64,000 nt of DNA from Atherinomorus stipes. Lineage: Eukaryota; Chordata; Actinopteri; Atheriniformes; Atherinidae. A program made the position numbers and the translations under genes. Positions 41,701-56,700 of this stretch are shown here, piece by piece (the first letter of the stretch is position 1; each line of letters opens with the position of its first letter). The stretch is from the NCBI GenBank assembly GCA_023101725.1, contig JALJCO010001416.1:62001-126000 (forward strand). The letters run 5' to 3'. The notes under the pieces are model-generated. The model had not been told where the DNA came from. It did not search any database and saw only the letters and a list, made by a program, of their open reading frames with translations.

Positions 41701-44700
41701 CCAGTTACATGATGTTATTTAATTCGGAATGAATTATTCCGAATTAATTAATTCCAAATTAAATTATTCTCCTGTGTGTTTACATGAAAAAACACGTTTA
41801 TCTAATTCCACTTTATATCTGGGGGCTGGGAAGCGTTCTGATTGGACAGGGGCGACATGACATATTTACGTCCATTTACGTTTACCTGGAAACGAACAAC
41901 CTGGTGCTTGCTCTTTTTTGTTCTGGCTATGACATGGAAAACCACATAATAATACAGATTCTATCCTTGATTTCGACTTTAATTTTGAAGCAGCAGCTTG
42001 ACACTAACATACTTCTTCATTTCTGCCAGGTGGAAACGCTTGTTTCCAATGCGCTTCAATGGCCGCAATTACAAGTGGAAGGGAAGGAGCATGCTCTTAA
42101 CTTAGAGCAGAATAAAAGGTTTACATGACAGAGGAATTATCTTATTCGGAATTAAAAGAGGAATAAACCAACCACTTAGTTTGGCATTAAGTTTTATTCA
42201 GAATCATCGTTTTAAGTCAGAATTAGGGGTTTACACGGTCTTCTTTAATGTTCTTAAAGGGTAGGGATGCACCGATGCATCGGCTGGACATCGGTATCGG
42301 CCGATGTTTGCCTTGTTAACTGCCATCGGCCATCGGCCAATAAAAATAATATTTGCCGATGGCAGTGGCCGATTATTATATTACCCTAGTGATTGTATAT
42401 TTACAACAAACTTCATCCATGGCAGGACGGGGTTTTGTACACAATGGTGTGCACAAAAGCTCAGATGCACACGACAATTCCAATATGTTAGCTTAACCTA
42501 AACACAATTAATTAAGCTGCATCTATATTGGATTCATTGGTTCTATTTTCATCTACGCAGTCTTTAAGTTTCCCATATTATAAGTTTATACTGGCCCCTA
42601 ATGTACTGGACAGTAATGTTGCCTTCATAGCCAACTGGTACAGTTGTACAACTTAACTGCTTGTTAAGTTGGTGGTGTGTTCAAGTGCTACTATATTACA
42701 ACAAACACTGTAAACATGAAGGAGACAAATACTTTCATAACAATAAAACCTTCCAGAAGCTATTTCCATGTCTGTTATTCACACTAACTGAATAACTAGT
42801 AGAAAAATATAGCTATATTTGCCTTTACTGTTACCTGAAACAAATAAAAGTAAAGCTGGCAGTAAAACGATCTAAAAATTAAATGGTGATTAAATTCACC
42901 AATCTTGGTGATAAGCATTAGAAATTTTCTGCCTATCCATCTACAGAGGCAGCTGTGTATCTCTGCATATTCTGGTTGCTAACCACCAAGAAAACCCACA
43001 ACAGGGAAAGTGAAAAAGAATGCAATGACCTGCCAGCAGACTGAGGAAGGAAGCTGAGCAGAAACTTAGGAAGCAGGGATGGGACTGAAATATAGCTCTT
43101 ATCTTCCCAAACAAACAAAAATGAAGCAGCTATGTCAGTGGTATGGAAGTGGTTTGGATCCAGTAAAAATGATGACGAGCAGCTCAATACGATGAAAGAT
43201 CTTTGCTGGTTGCTGGATGCCCAAACCAGAACTACTATTTGTCTAATCGATTGAAAGGTGCAGAAAGCATGAAAATGTGGGCCAATGCAACTCATTGCAC
43301 CAGTTCTTGCAGTTCAAGTGTCAAACAGGAAAGCATTGTTTCATCATGTGAGGCTGCCACCCCATATGAAAACATTCTAAATGAAGCGGAGTGAGTCCAA
43401 CAGCAGTTTCATATTTCATAGCAAAATACAACATTAACTTGCTACATTGTGATTGAGATCAATCAATTTGCCATTTCATCAAGACAAGACAAAAGTTATT
43501 CCTGTTACGGGTAAATATCATTACCAGATTCAGTGAAGTCTGTTTTCTATTGATAGTTAATATTTATAACCATTACTCCAGTCTCTTGTGTCTTTGATAA
43601 AAAGCCTTCACAAGGCCATATAACTAATAGTTTACATAAGATATGTTTACATAGGAACCCCCCCACCCCCCCGGTTAAAATAAGATTTCTTCTGAAAGAT
43701 CCACACCTTAAATGACAAGTCACAAAATTCTCAAATTTACCTCAGGAGGGGAGTTCAACTCATTTATTTTCTAGCCCTGCTTTACTTCAAGTTCCCTGTA
43801 TTTTCATCCAGGGATCATATCTTGTCATCAGTCATCATTACAGCTCTCTCAACTTAGCTTGAGGCATGTAATAAGATGAGTAGCCAAGCAGGAAAAATAG
43901 GCAGCTTGCAAAAGTTTTGTGAAGCCACAAGTCACAGCAAAATTAACAGTCAGCAGTGTGACCAGAATGCAAATGAGATGACTGGTTAGTCAAAACACTT
44001 GCTGAAAACGGACGGTGCTTAAAGCTGTGCATTCATTTAATCAACAGTTTTTGATGTACACATTTAAACTGTGCAATTTTACTAATGCATCAGTTTTATC
44101 TTTAGCTCCATGTCATACTGTTATGCGATGGAAACATATGTTCTGCATTAACCAATAGATGAGTGAGTTTTCTAGGGCTGGACAATAGAATGAAAAAAGT
44201 GATCATAATAATTACAACATCACTGATGATACTGATGGCCACACAAGAAGTCACAGGCACAGAAAAATCCTTCCTCCATTTGTCCAACTTGACAAGACGT
44301 ACAGTAGAATAAAGCATCTGCAAATTGTATTTAAATTTCATCTGGTTTTCAGTTTGCTTTGTTATTTAAATAACACTGTATTATGACAGTTTAAAGCTGA
44401 TCTGCTTGGATCTGCCATGTTCACTTGTTCATTCGTTCAGTGAAGCTCCACTGTCATATAGTGTTTTTTTTTTTTTTTTTTTAGTTGATTCAGTTCACCA
44501 TTGAATCAAACCACCTACATGGCCAAAATCAGTTTCTCTCAATGAGATAATGCCAAATTAGGATTTTTACTATGGTATGAGTAACAATTTAGCTGTTTAG
44601 AAAATTAATGTGTAAATTTCACAGATTAATCTCCCTGGAATCTCCCCTACTAATTGTTTTCAGCCCATATTGCTCATCTCTGGTGCACATGCATTTGCAC

Positions 44701-47700
44701 TAAAGAGAAATTGTGTGAGAAAAAGAAGAGACAATTCTGGAAAATATGAGACATCTTTTGTGCTTCTGCAAAGGAGATACCACGCTCAAGTACTTGGTGA
44801 TTGGAGTGGCAGTCACCAGCCAAGTGCAACTATTCTACTTTACTAGGGTCAATGCTTCTTAACTTGTAGCTGTCAGCATACAGAAGATAACTTCAAAGTA
44901 ATCGTGAAAGGGATTATGCAGTGGTTATTGTCAATGCTTAAAATGTCACTGAGTTTTTTTAGTTTTTCATCCGTTTTGAAAAAACAAAAGAGAGAGAGAC
45001 TGAGAGATAAAGAAAGAAAAATGTTTTTTTTTAAAAACAGCCCATATGAAAAGCTATCTGCCACAGGTCTTGGGTGAGCAGTTTCTAAAAAGCACATGAA
45101 AAATGAATCTGAAGAATTTAGACACCACACCCATCCTATACCTTGCCTACCAAATAAAGAAGGAGAGAAACCTGCCCCGGGGCCACAAAAGAAGAAGAAA
45201 AAAAAAAGCTGTGCAACAGCCTCTGCCAGATTTGCTTTCCGCTTTTTTTTCCCTTGCTCTTTTCTTCCCCTCTGGCTTTGTTCTTCAAAGCTACTTGAGC
45301 ACAGTGGCAGTGCAGTCGAGGCTTCAGACGGCCAGCAGATTTTCAGTTATTGAGACCAGCAGGTATTTTATGCTCATGTGTGCCTAATCTACAGTTCATT
45401 CTATAAAAACTCAAAAGTCACAATGAAGATTTTGGCATCCACCTTTTTTTTTTTTAAACCTTTTTAAACATTTGCCCTGAAACAGCTGACTGCATGGTAC
45501 CAGTCAAAGCAGTGAGGTGAAGGTACCAGTGTATTCAGTACGATCTGTATAACAAGATTAAAAGCCAGCAAAAGACACTTTCTCTCTAGTTGTTTTCTTT
45601 GCACATTTCTGAACCAACCCTGGCATTGTCGCCATCCACAGTGACCTAACAGCTGTGGTTGTGTTTAGCTAATTTGGCAGAAACTACTACTTCTTTGCTC
45701 ATACTGTAGTTGCATGTTAAAGTTAGGAGTCTGCTTTGAAAACCTCAGTTCATTTTGCTCACCTCTACCCCACATTCCTCTGTCTTCTCAGGCCTTGAGC
45801 TCACAAGCTTGCATAAACTTTCTCACTGCCCTGCCCCCCCTCACCCCCCACCCCTTCTAAAGCCTTGGCAAAATGCTTCAAATTCCAGTACCTCGTTGTT
45901 GGGCCTAGTGTAATAGAACGAGTCCTAAACTAAGCTTTCTATTGCCCAGCAACTTGATATCACATTATCCCAGTTCCCAGACATCTGTGGTCAGGATCTG
46001 TGTTTTTGGGGGATTTTAAGCCTGTTAATGCCTGAAATGGCCAGAAAATCCAAAGATCTAAAGTGCAGTCCGAGAATATGTTACACGGACAAAATGTGAA
46101 ACACATTACATGAGGCACCAATTTAATTATTTTGGTGAAGTAATTATTAGTTGAAGGCAAAAACTCAACTTTTTTTTTTTTTTTTTTATCAAATCCATGT
46201 GAGAAATTGAAAGGCTGCACCAGCTTCTCACTGCATTAACAAACTTTGAGGGTCATTTCCAAGCCCTCAAGACATGCTGGCAATTTCACTTTAACAGATG
46301 ACATCATCAAAACAAAACAAATTGCAATGACACTTCTACAGAACCGCCAATCAACTAAACAAGAAATACAAAAGTCTACTTTTACTTACACAAAGTCATT
46401 TTTAGCCAGGAAACGGATGCACTGTCGGTGTTAATGGTGATTCTAATACTAGCTAGCAACCTGACAGCCAGTCAGACAATTTTTCCATGGCCACTATAAA
46501 TGCTGGCTTGTTATCTTCACGATAAAGGTTGAGCAAGTTGTAAATACTTGTGAAATGCAGCAGTAGTTTGACAGTAAGACTAGTCATTTCCAGTAAATGC
46601 ACAATTTCTTGTGTTATATTTGACACTACCTCTCACACTGGAGCCTAAAGCATGTACTGTATTTAGATAGCTAGATGTGGAAAAAAAATTAAAAATAGAT
46701 GGAACTTCTTGTACATCAGCTATACATAAAGAAGTCACTATGATGGGTTTCTGCAACATATGATTGTGGCACACCACTATGCCAAACTAAAAGTCGCCAT
46801 GCTTTCAGAAATATTATCTTTTTTTTTTATTTTGTGTGTAACCAAGGGGCAAACTCCGCCTCAGAACAGTGAAGCTCGCTTGCTTGTTGCAAATAGTGTA
46901 ATCCTCCCTTCATCCGCTAGGGGCTGGCTCCAAGAGCGAGCAAATCCCCATAGACTCCCATGTTAAAAACGCCAACTTCACAGCAGAAATAAACAGGTTT
47001 ACAGCCTGGTTCAAAAAATTATTTTAGGTTTATTAGGTCAAGTTTACCTTCATGTCAACTGTGAGGGGGGTGAATTTTTTTATAACTCATTCGTTTAGAT
47101 GTTATTTATTCTTCAAATTACACATAATTAAGGGCGTGTCCTTATGATTGACATGCGGCAGACCGGAAGCTCCGCCTGCCGACCGGAGGCTCCTAGTTAG
47201 CTCCTTCTTTGCTCTTAATAAGGTCTCAGTTTGTTACAGAGTCGCACAACGGCGGTGTTTAGTCAGCGAATTGCAAGTCTAAGCATGTCTTACCTTAACC
47301 ATGCCGCTTAGGGGGCTTATCTTTGTTAGCTCCTCTAAGTTTCGTGTTAGCTCAGTTAGCGTTTAGCCCACAGTACGTCAGCTGTCAATCATTTGCCTCG
47401 CGGCCGCGCTGTGCCCATTTTAGTATTTTCCTGGAGTGACGACGTACGTGACACGGCAAGATGGCGACGGTAAGACACGCCCACCTGGCTTCACATTTCT
47501 CTATTCAGAAGAGACCGGAAGCTACGTCCAGTAATTATATACAGTCTATGTGTGTAACAAATGTTAATGACTTTTTTATAAATAGAATGATAAACACACA
47601 TTTGTGCACATTTATAGACCATAATAAGATTATGAAATTGTAATCAGGAAATTTGAGAAATGTAACTTCTTTTATTTTTGTGAAACTTTTTCTCACTAAA

Positions 47701-50700
47701 TCTTACTGTATTATTCATTATGAAAAATCATTCTGATTTGCTTTCAGTTTGAATCAGGCCACATTTAGGGTCCGTTCACACTTGGGCAGTTTTTCCCACT
47801 TCAAACGGACCGTGGTCCATTCCACAGATAGCCCGCTTCATTTGATGCAGTCTGAACACCAACCACCAACCCCCACAAGCCGGGGCTCTCGGTTCACTTG
47901 CAAGTGGACTATCGGACGTCCAGCACACCTAATGGAAATAACATTTGTCAACCGCTAGGGATGTAAAAATAATCGATAAAAAGAAAAATCAGGATATAAT
48001 TCCGTCTCAGATTTTAATTATCACAAAACCGTGATTATCGTACTTTGAAAAACTCACAGTGATGTTGCTAGGAAGTGATAGCCAGGAAAAGCAGCAGCAG
48101 TCCCTCAGACACAGTTTGCATGTTTTGCCTCTGAAAACATGGAGGAAGGTACCGCATGGACAGCTCTGGAGATTTTTCCTTCTAAAAGGACAAAGTCTAA
48201 AGTCTGGATGTATTCTGGATTTTTTTTTAAAGATGCTGGGAGAAAACTTATTCATTTATGGTGTTATTTTAATGTTTCTGCCACATTTAATATGGTGGTG
48301 TTGCTGTGATATGAACATGTGATTTCTATTAAAGTGCATGAAACAGCAAAAGTTTCCTTTCTGGACCAGTTCTTCTGAAATCTGTCAGACTAGATCAAGT
48401 CTTAAGCACTAACTGTGAAGAAAAGTATTCTTGGGTTGTATCTACAATATTGCATAAAGCAAGGAACTGTCTTATGGTCATAAGATGCATCTTTAATGCA
48501 CATTTATAAGTTTGATGTCTGCATGTTATGCCAATACAAAAGTCCATTGTGCTTTTTCGTATTTTTTTAATTGAAACTTGGTGAAAATATTTTAGTGTGT
48601 GCATAAGAAGGTTTTGAACATTTTGAGCAGATTTCACCAATACCGCGATAATATTAATAACTGTGACCATTTTGGTCACAATAACAGTGACATGAAATTT
48701 TTTATATTGTTATATGCCTATGGACTGCAATAAAGCAGAAGAATTCCGTTTCAATTTTTCCCATTTTCGGCGTTTTTCCGTTTTTAATTTTTGAGAATTC
48801 CGTTTTTATCAATTTTACACAAATTTAACACCAATACAGTGTATAAAACAATTAAATTTAGCCAATTAATGCCGTTATAATTACTAACTTGAATGCTTTC
48901 ACGCTTTTAAACAAATTTAAGGAAAAAACATGGCACAAGTTTAAACAAACAAAAAAAAAGAAAATGCCAATAGTAAATAATACATAATACAGAACAGTTA
49001 CTAATTTACAGATGGTGGTCCACACCATAGACCATAAGAAACATATGTCCGGGTTAGATCACCGGACACACAGGCTAATAATCATGGGGAAACGTCTCTG
49101 TCCTGTATTCTGCTGCTTTGAAACCGCGTCCATTCAGAGCACAGCGAATGGAAGGAAGTCAGTTAATAGAAAGCAAAGTCGATTCGGCCAATTTTTAAAA
49201 TAAAACACTTTGCACAGAATCTGGATCACGTTTTACTCTGAAACATCAGCGTTACACCCAAACCTGCTGCACCAAGCCGTCAGCTGAGAGAATCTCACTT
49301 TACACTATGTGACACCTGGATGACGAGACGTTCATAGGCTGTAGTTTAATTCACCAGTAGAAGCACAACAACCAAGGAAAAGTGATCAAACAAAGATCAA
49401 ACGCGTAGTACGCAGGTCGGTCTGGCTAAATAACCAGGAGGAAAGCTGGCAAAGCCGCTCGCGGTGCTTCCTCGTGGAGCGGGGGGGAGCACGCGTGGGG
49501 TGGGTGCGCTCTGCCCCCCCCCCTTGGGGCAGTTTTCCGGGCAAAGCTTTCCCTTTTTATATATATATAAAGAAAAAAACATATTTTTGGCAATCATTGC
49601 TCATTTCCGTGACATTCCGTGTTTATAATAAATTCTGTTTTTAATGTTCAATTCCATGATTCCGTCCGTGATTCCGTGATCGCGGATTTCATAGGGCTCT
49701 ACTAATAATAATAAGCAGAAAGATTTCCACTTTAATCACGGAGTCTGTTTTTCTTCTTCTTCCTGCTTTTTCACCATTATCAGTGGTTGTATTGGGGAGC
49801 ATCGCCCTCTAGCAGGCAGTTGTTTAACTATAGTGGTTTAAGAAGGCCGTTTGGTCCGCTTCAGTTACTGCAGTTTGAACACAAACCGAAACAAAGAAAA
49901 GTCCGAAATTTTTTAGAATTGGACTGAGGTCCCAGACTATCGTGGTGTGAATGCACCCTTAACCTTGCAGAAAATGATGTCATTTTAGGTAATCTCTTAA
50001 ATAGACCTTGCTACTGAAAACCAGTAGAAGTCAGCAGTGTGAATATAAAACTCAAGTTTTACAATAACATGATAACACTGACCTTAACATAGTTTCCCCT
50101 GGCGTTTGATATCAGAAGCAGTTATTTACACGAATCTAGCCTCAGTATATCTACCACTTTGATAAAACGTGCACTTATGAATTGCTGTATATCATGCTAT
50201 TATGAACAGGCATGATATAAGTGGCATGACTCACATAAATCCTGCTGGTTTGTTTGAAGGCCAAGCAGAGGTCATAATGTTGGGATGGGTCTAAGCAATA
50301 ATCATAATGATGATAAAGTATCACATAAAACTCCGGCTCTCATATATAACTCAACATGCTGGACAAACCTTTACACCCCAGTGAACTGGTGAGCCATTTC
50401 TACTTAAAGCACCAAGAAACATAGTAGTGGCAGAAAAACAGTTGCCAGCAGCTTCCTTGTAGGAATATTTTGTTTAGCTTTTTTTGCTATAAATGTATTG
50501 AGTATGAAACACCAAAAAAGATTTGATAGTAAACTCCATACTTCTTCAGCAGTGAAAATAAGAAAAAAAAAAAAAGTTAAGGAAACATTAGAATCATTCA
50601 TTTGTAACCATCTGTAATCATTAAGATGTCAGATACAGACATTATACATCTGTGATACGTGACTAGAAAGATTTTCCTCCTTTATCAGGCTTTAAAGCCC

Positions 50701-53700
50701 ATTAAAGCGACGAAAGACAGATTTCGAGATTTAGTTGACAAAAGAAATCCTCAATTATTACTGAAAACCCTTTCAAAAGCCATAGAGTAACATTCAAATC
50801 ACAGTATTGTTTCAGAGCAGTTAATATACTGTAACACTTAGCCCCAAAGAGCTCTCTGCTGGTTCCTCTGATAACAATAACTTCATCTCAATTCATTTCT
50901 CTACCAAATCTCCGAAACACATTTCATACATGGACACGACTTAGATGTCTGCAGACGACAATCTACATGATACAAATCGAGATATCTATACAGAAGATGA
51001 AGGAACATCACACTGCATTGGGTGCCAGTTTGGGAGCACTTTTTTCTCTCAATATATGACTTTTACCAAAATATGATATTCAGCTGGCTTCCTATTCATG
51101 AAGCAAAGCATCAACACTGCCAAACAGCTGCAAAATAGTTTTTATCAGCAAATCACAACACAATGAAAGATGGCCATTATTATGATATGGTGGTTCAGTT
51201 ATTTGAGTAAAATGCTTACTTCTTCTTGCAGGCAGATAAAATAAGAAAATGAACGGTAAATATGATGCCCCACCCAGCAAGACACTAACCTCATAGAGGC
51301 AACAGAAATCCAATCATTTCAGTGTAGCCCCTAAATGGTCCAGGGTATAATTCTCAAACCACCACTGGTTAATTTCACACTTTAGTTTTTATTTGGATGA
51401 AATAAACAGAAATAAAGTTGTAAAGCGCTAATATAAGAGATGACATTAAAGGCTTTCCCTCTGTAAGTGTTTGAATAATGCTAAATATTACTTAGCTAGC
51501 ATTAACAGTAGAATTTGATGCTAACAAGAATTAAGAGTGAGCATCTGGTAATGATGCTCCAACTGTAGAGAAGACTGTGACAGTTTGAGCAAATAACTGC
51601 AACAGGCTGTATTCTGTGCATCGCTCAGCTATTTGGAGACTAAATTCTCATCCAGGGACTTCAAGTAGCTAAAACTATACAATTAAACTAATACATGAGC
51701 ATTGACTATGATTAAATTAAGCAAAAATACTGCTCATACTTAAGTGGATGTCCAGATGCTCAACATGCTTCAAAAATGTGGAATCTGCATTACATTACAG
51801 CTAAAGAAAGTACAGATCTAATTAAATGGTAAATGCTCCACACTGGTTTCTACAACAAAGCTGCTCTCATTCATCCATTCCCACAAACACTCACGCAGCG
51901 CTTCTAATTATACATTTGCACTCTGCATACACAGCGCTTTATTCTCCACCATCACACACCAATAAGCATATCAGGAGCAATGTGGGGTTCAGCGTTTTGC
52001 CTAAGGACCCTTCAACATGCTGTGAACATGGGGCTTAAACCACCAATCAGAAGACGGCCACTTCACCACCTGAGCCACAGCCTCTATAACTCAAGTGAAT
52101 GTTAGCATGACATTGAATTAACACATAATAAAGCCCATCCTGAGCACGAGGCCGCTCTAGCTTACTTTAAAAAGATTTAATGGACTGAAAGAACAACATA
52201 CTTTTAACTGGGGAGAGTGTGTTTTTCATTTAGCAACCTACAATCAACTTTGTCCCGCTGCACATTCCTGGTCCCATCTCCACAGTAACGGCACTCAAGC
52301 AAAGACTATTTGGAGTCATGTGCCACTTTGCAGTTCAACTTTTATCTCAAACATATGGAAAATGAGGGAACGAGGGCAAAGACACCCACTTCTAAAGTGA
52401 TACTCTTTGGCAAAAAAGGGCTGACCTAAACAACACTACATCGTTTCATCATTGGCAAGGATTTGTTTACTTTAAAATGGAGGAGATGAAGAAAGAAGTG
52501 AAGGACCGGCAATTTTTCAGTGGTAATGGAAAAGGACTTTGTCATGATGTATCAAACTGTTGTGTTTGCTTTCACAAAGAACGCTTTCACAGCGCAGACT
52601 GCATACAGCTTCAAGTGAAAGGGCAATGCATATTTTATCCACGAAGAAAGGGCAATGCATACATTATACAATCAGCATCTGCTTCTCATGTACACTGAAC
52701 ACACTCTGCTCTGATGACCTTGTATACAGGATTATTTCACTTCAAACTGGGACACAATTTCCTGTGAATGTATTTTAAAGTAAGTTTTTATCACCACATA
52801 GCATTCTGTTTCCCTCTCCTTTTGAGTAAAGATGACACTAGAATAGATATGTTTGGTACTTGATTTGCACAATCTCCTTTATTCATTCCTGACAAAGAAA
52901 AAGAGGTAATCTCTTAACAACTCTTTGCCTAATGCACACTTACTTTGCACTTTTTCAGGATTTCTTTTAAACTATATTTTTTTAATGGATCTTAGTACTT
53001 AATGCTTACAGCAGTGTTTCCTTGTGTACTTGAATGTCTTCTGTTTTTACTTGTAAGTTGCTTTGGGTAAAAGCATCTGCTAAGTAACTTAATGTGAATG
53101 AAAAGATAGACAGACAATTACTCACTGACATTAGAGGGGAAATAGCTTTCCTTGTGTGTCTGTTGATTGCTGCCTGATGTAAGGTGTGTCAGGATGAGTC
53201 AAGTGTACTTTGAGAAGTGGAGACTTGTTTAGGTACATCATGATAAGCATTTGTATATGGCACTTAACCAGCACTGGAAGTTAACCTTAAATGGATTAAA
53301 AATGATCAAATCCATGCCACGAGAAGTGTGACAACAATTTATGTTCTTCCTCTTCTTCTTCTTCTTCTTTTTTTTTTTTTTTTTTTTTTTTTAAAGTATT
53401 TCATTGATTTGACTTGTCGAAAGTGCGCCGGTTTCATCATGTCTCACTCTGTACTGGCTATTCTTTTTGGGCTGTTTTAACTTGTGATAACGATGTCAGA
53501 AGAGCTGAAATCCTCACAACGTTTTCCACTACTGACCCACAAGCTCCATCAGGGGTTACTGTTAGCAAAGCAACATTTCACAGTATGCGCCCAGACAAGG
53601 GTGTCGGAAGTAGAGGGGGTGGGGGCAGAGTATAAAGTTAATGCCCCCATGTCACATTCTCTTCAGTCAAGGGTCAGAGTGCCACAGCAGTTCATTCATT

Positions 53701-56700
53701 TCTATCCAATGCAAGACAAAAAGGAAATTAAATAAAGCTGCTGAACATAAAATGAGAGAAAGGAAAAATACAGCATGTTTTTATATTATTTGCTATAGCA
53801 CATCAATTTTCACATGTAACTTTAAATATATTTCCACCACAGTTTGTGCTAGTATAGCTCAGTTGTGATTAAATATTAAGATTTATTGCACCACAAGATA
53901 CCCGACTTTAGCTCAGCTAGCAGAGAAGCCAAACCAACCACAAGAGTGGCGGTTAAAATCGTAATGAGCCTCTTCAGAGGGCAAATTGGTGCTTTTCATG
54001 TGAAGTATGACACATTGTACTTTTAGCCAACAACAATGCAAACTAACGCCAACATTGCTGTGTGTCTGGTACATAAGCAAATCATTTCATTAAACTGGTA
54101 TGTTAGAGCACTCGCTGTAAAAGGTTTTGAAATACAAAATGATACACTTTCAACTTTGGTATCAAAACTTGAAAACCTTTAAGAGTAAACACAGTAAAAA
54201 TCAGCCGACAACCACTTATAGTATGAAGGCCACCCTATGTTAAAAGTTAGTTTCCTTTCCAGCACAAATGCTGGGAAAACATTGCAACAGTGTGTTGTGC
54301 AGGACAACCTCTCATATATTGGGATGTGGTTATATTTCTCCAACTTAACCCAATTACACCAAGACAAAAAGGTAATATGGGTCATAGAGCTGATTTTTTT
54401 TATGAAAGCATATTAAAAGCGTAGCATCTGTTGCTTTAAGTCTTTTATTCAGTTCAGTCTCCACAGGTCAAAAGTCTACATTTTGGTCTACAGAGGTCAA
54501 CCATGAGCAAACTTGCCAATAAAAGCAGAGAGAGGTAAATTTGGTCAAAAGCATGGGAACAGACCCTTGATCAGAGTGGGTTTAAATTAAGATGGCATGG
54601 ATCCAGTGACCACAGAGCTTTTAATAACGTGGAAAATGTCTGGACAAACAGTTGCCATGGGCTCCCTGACCAGTTTGACTGCCAAAAACTATTGCAGAAG
54701 ATTAGGACACGGCTTACATAAGAGAGTTTCTTAAACTTTTACAGTTGGAAATGACAACAGCACCTTATTCTACACAAAACTATAACAGAGACCACTTTTA
54801 AAGGTAATCGCTGTCCAAAACAGATACGTAACTTGGTTGTTTGCTTGGATGCTTTGAAAATGTCACTCAAGTGGGTAGCAAGCACTGCCTGTTTATCTAT
54901 TGTAAAATTCTTCCTTTGTTCAGATTTGTTAGAAACACCTACTCTGGGAGATGTATTCACTCACTCCAACACCACAGAGTGAAAAGCGTTCCAAAGCACT
55001 TTGTTACACAAATACCGTAGTGGGGTCTTTGCTACTGTTCAATGGTGAAGGGAGGGAAGGGAAGAAAATAGGAACAGAAAAGTGAATCACAATGTGGTGA
55101 TAGATCAAACAAACACCATACTGTAGACTGCTGTACTCTTAACATACACATGTGCATAGGCTTTGTAAAAGACATCTGTAGTTTTCCCTCACCTCTTCCC
55201 ACGCATTAAAAAAAACAAATTTCAAAGCTGAAGGTATGTGGCTTCTAGCATATTTCCTTGCACCACTTTTTCATTTGTTTTCCAAATTTAAACCATTTTA
55301 AAACATTCTGGTCAAAATTCACAACATGCAGCTGCAGCACTGGGTATATAGCAGGGTGTGCACCCATGCTTATATTTTCCTTTTGGATGCATAATATTCT
55401 AAACACATATGGTTGCTTGACAAACCACACCCTTCATCTAGTGAAATCATGGGAGGGGCATTACCACCTTGGCTGTATTTAGTTGTCTACTGACCTCAGC
55501 TGTAGTCCATAATAACAGGCCCCAGCAGAGGACAATCCTATCATTGCACCTCCTGTTAATCGCCTAATAAAGGCCTCTGAGATGAAGTAGAAGATCAAAC
55601 CAGGCCCCAGAATGCAGGTCCTGCGCTGGGATTTTAGTCAGATTTAGATAGTAGAGCATGTCGCCACGTGGCTCCGACAAAACTATCCGCCTGCTCTGAT
55701 TGCATTCATCAGACAGAATTAGATGCATTATGGTATCTGTCACTGTGATTTGTTTACACCAACTAAGGGTTTTTGGACCAGGCACTAATCACCAACCGCT
55801 GGAGGATGGATCAGCTGATAGAGATCATCAACATGTACTTGATTTATAACATACTTCTTTTTTTTCTACTGATGTATTATTTTTTATTAAAATTCTATTT
55901 TAAGTATCAGATTAATAGATAAGAAGGTCGTGATTTGACAGCTGCTCATTCATCATTAGGCAATATGTGCATCATGTTATGTTTTTGTTTACAACACATC
56001 AGTATATTTGCAACAGTTTAGAGCTTAAAAATACAGTCTTCTAAGAAGAAAATATGTCACAATTCATTACATAAAAATTAAAGTTAAATGAGAACATCAC
56101 TCCAAGTTAATATTAAAGTATACTCAGGCAATAAAATCTCCTGAGGCCTACTCATTTCGTTTTTATTTCTGCTAGTTTATAGACTGGGCGTCCTAAACCG
56201 CCAGGCTGGGAAGTATTTGTTACGGGGCCACAAGTTGCAAGGCAAAAACAAAAAAACAAACAAATTAACAAAAATGATAAAATCTGGTATTATAACACCA
56301 AATGCTAATAGCTCAACAGTGGCACTGAACACAGCATTTTATGCTTTAATGACACTGAATGCTGCATTGTTTCACCCAATTTTAGGAAAACATTGCTGTG
56401 TTTCTGTCTCCTGTTTTCCTGTGATTGACCCTATCCAACAGATTAAGTGATTTGAGGTGGGTTGCCACTATTTTTTCCTCCATGAGAAAAAAAAAGGATG
56501 TGTGTTTTTCATCAATGACATAGAAATACAGCTGAAGCTTTGGTCGAGCATCTTTATCCATATGCTAATTAGCAACGTATGAGTCACTTAATGCTAAACT
56601 TCAAGATCAGATTGTGTAAGTTTAAAAAAACTGTCCATGTCAGACATAAGCCTCATGTCTATCCATGTTGTTATACTCACTTAAGAAACAGTTATTGAAC

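Larger units (their letters stand above)
47768..49958. mobile_element. Harbinger-like composite element with nested insertions
   Basis: The left end GGGTCCGTTCACAC and the inward-read right end GGGTGCATTCACAC differ at two bases. Both are flanked by TTA (47765-47767 and 49959-49961), the 3-bp duplication typical of PIF/Harbinger. Between them lie at least two further insertions (47956-48720 and ~48741-49712). No transposase was recognised. Confidence 0.68.

Noticed and set aside
44173..44340. TAGGGCTGGACAATAG as a full hAT element
   Set aside because: Only a single terminus-like string is seen; no matching right end or target duplication.
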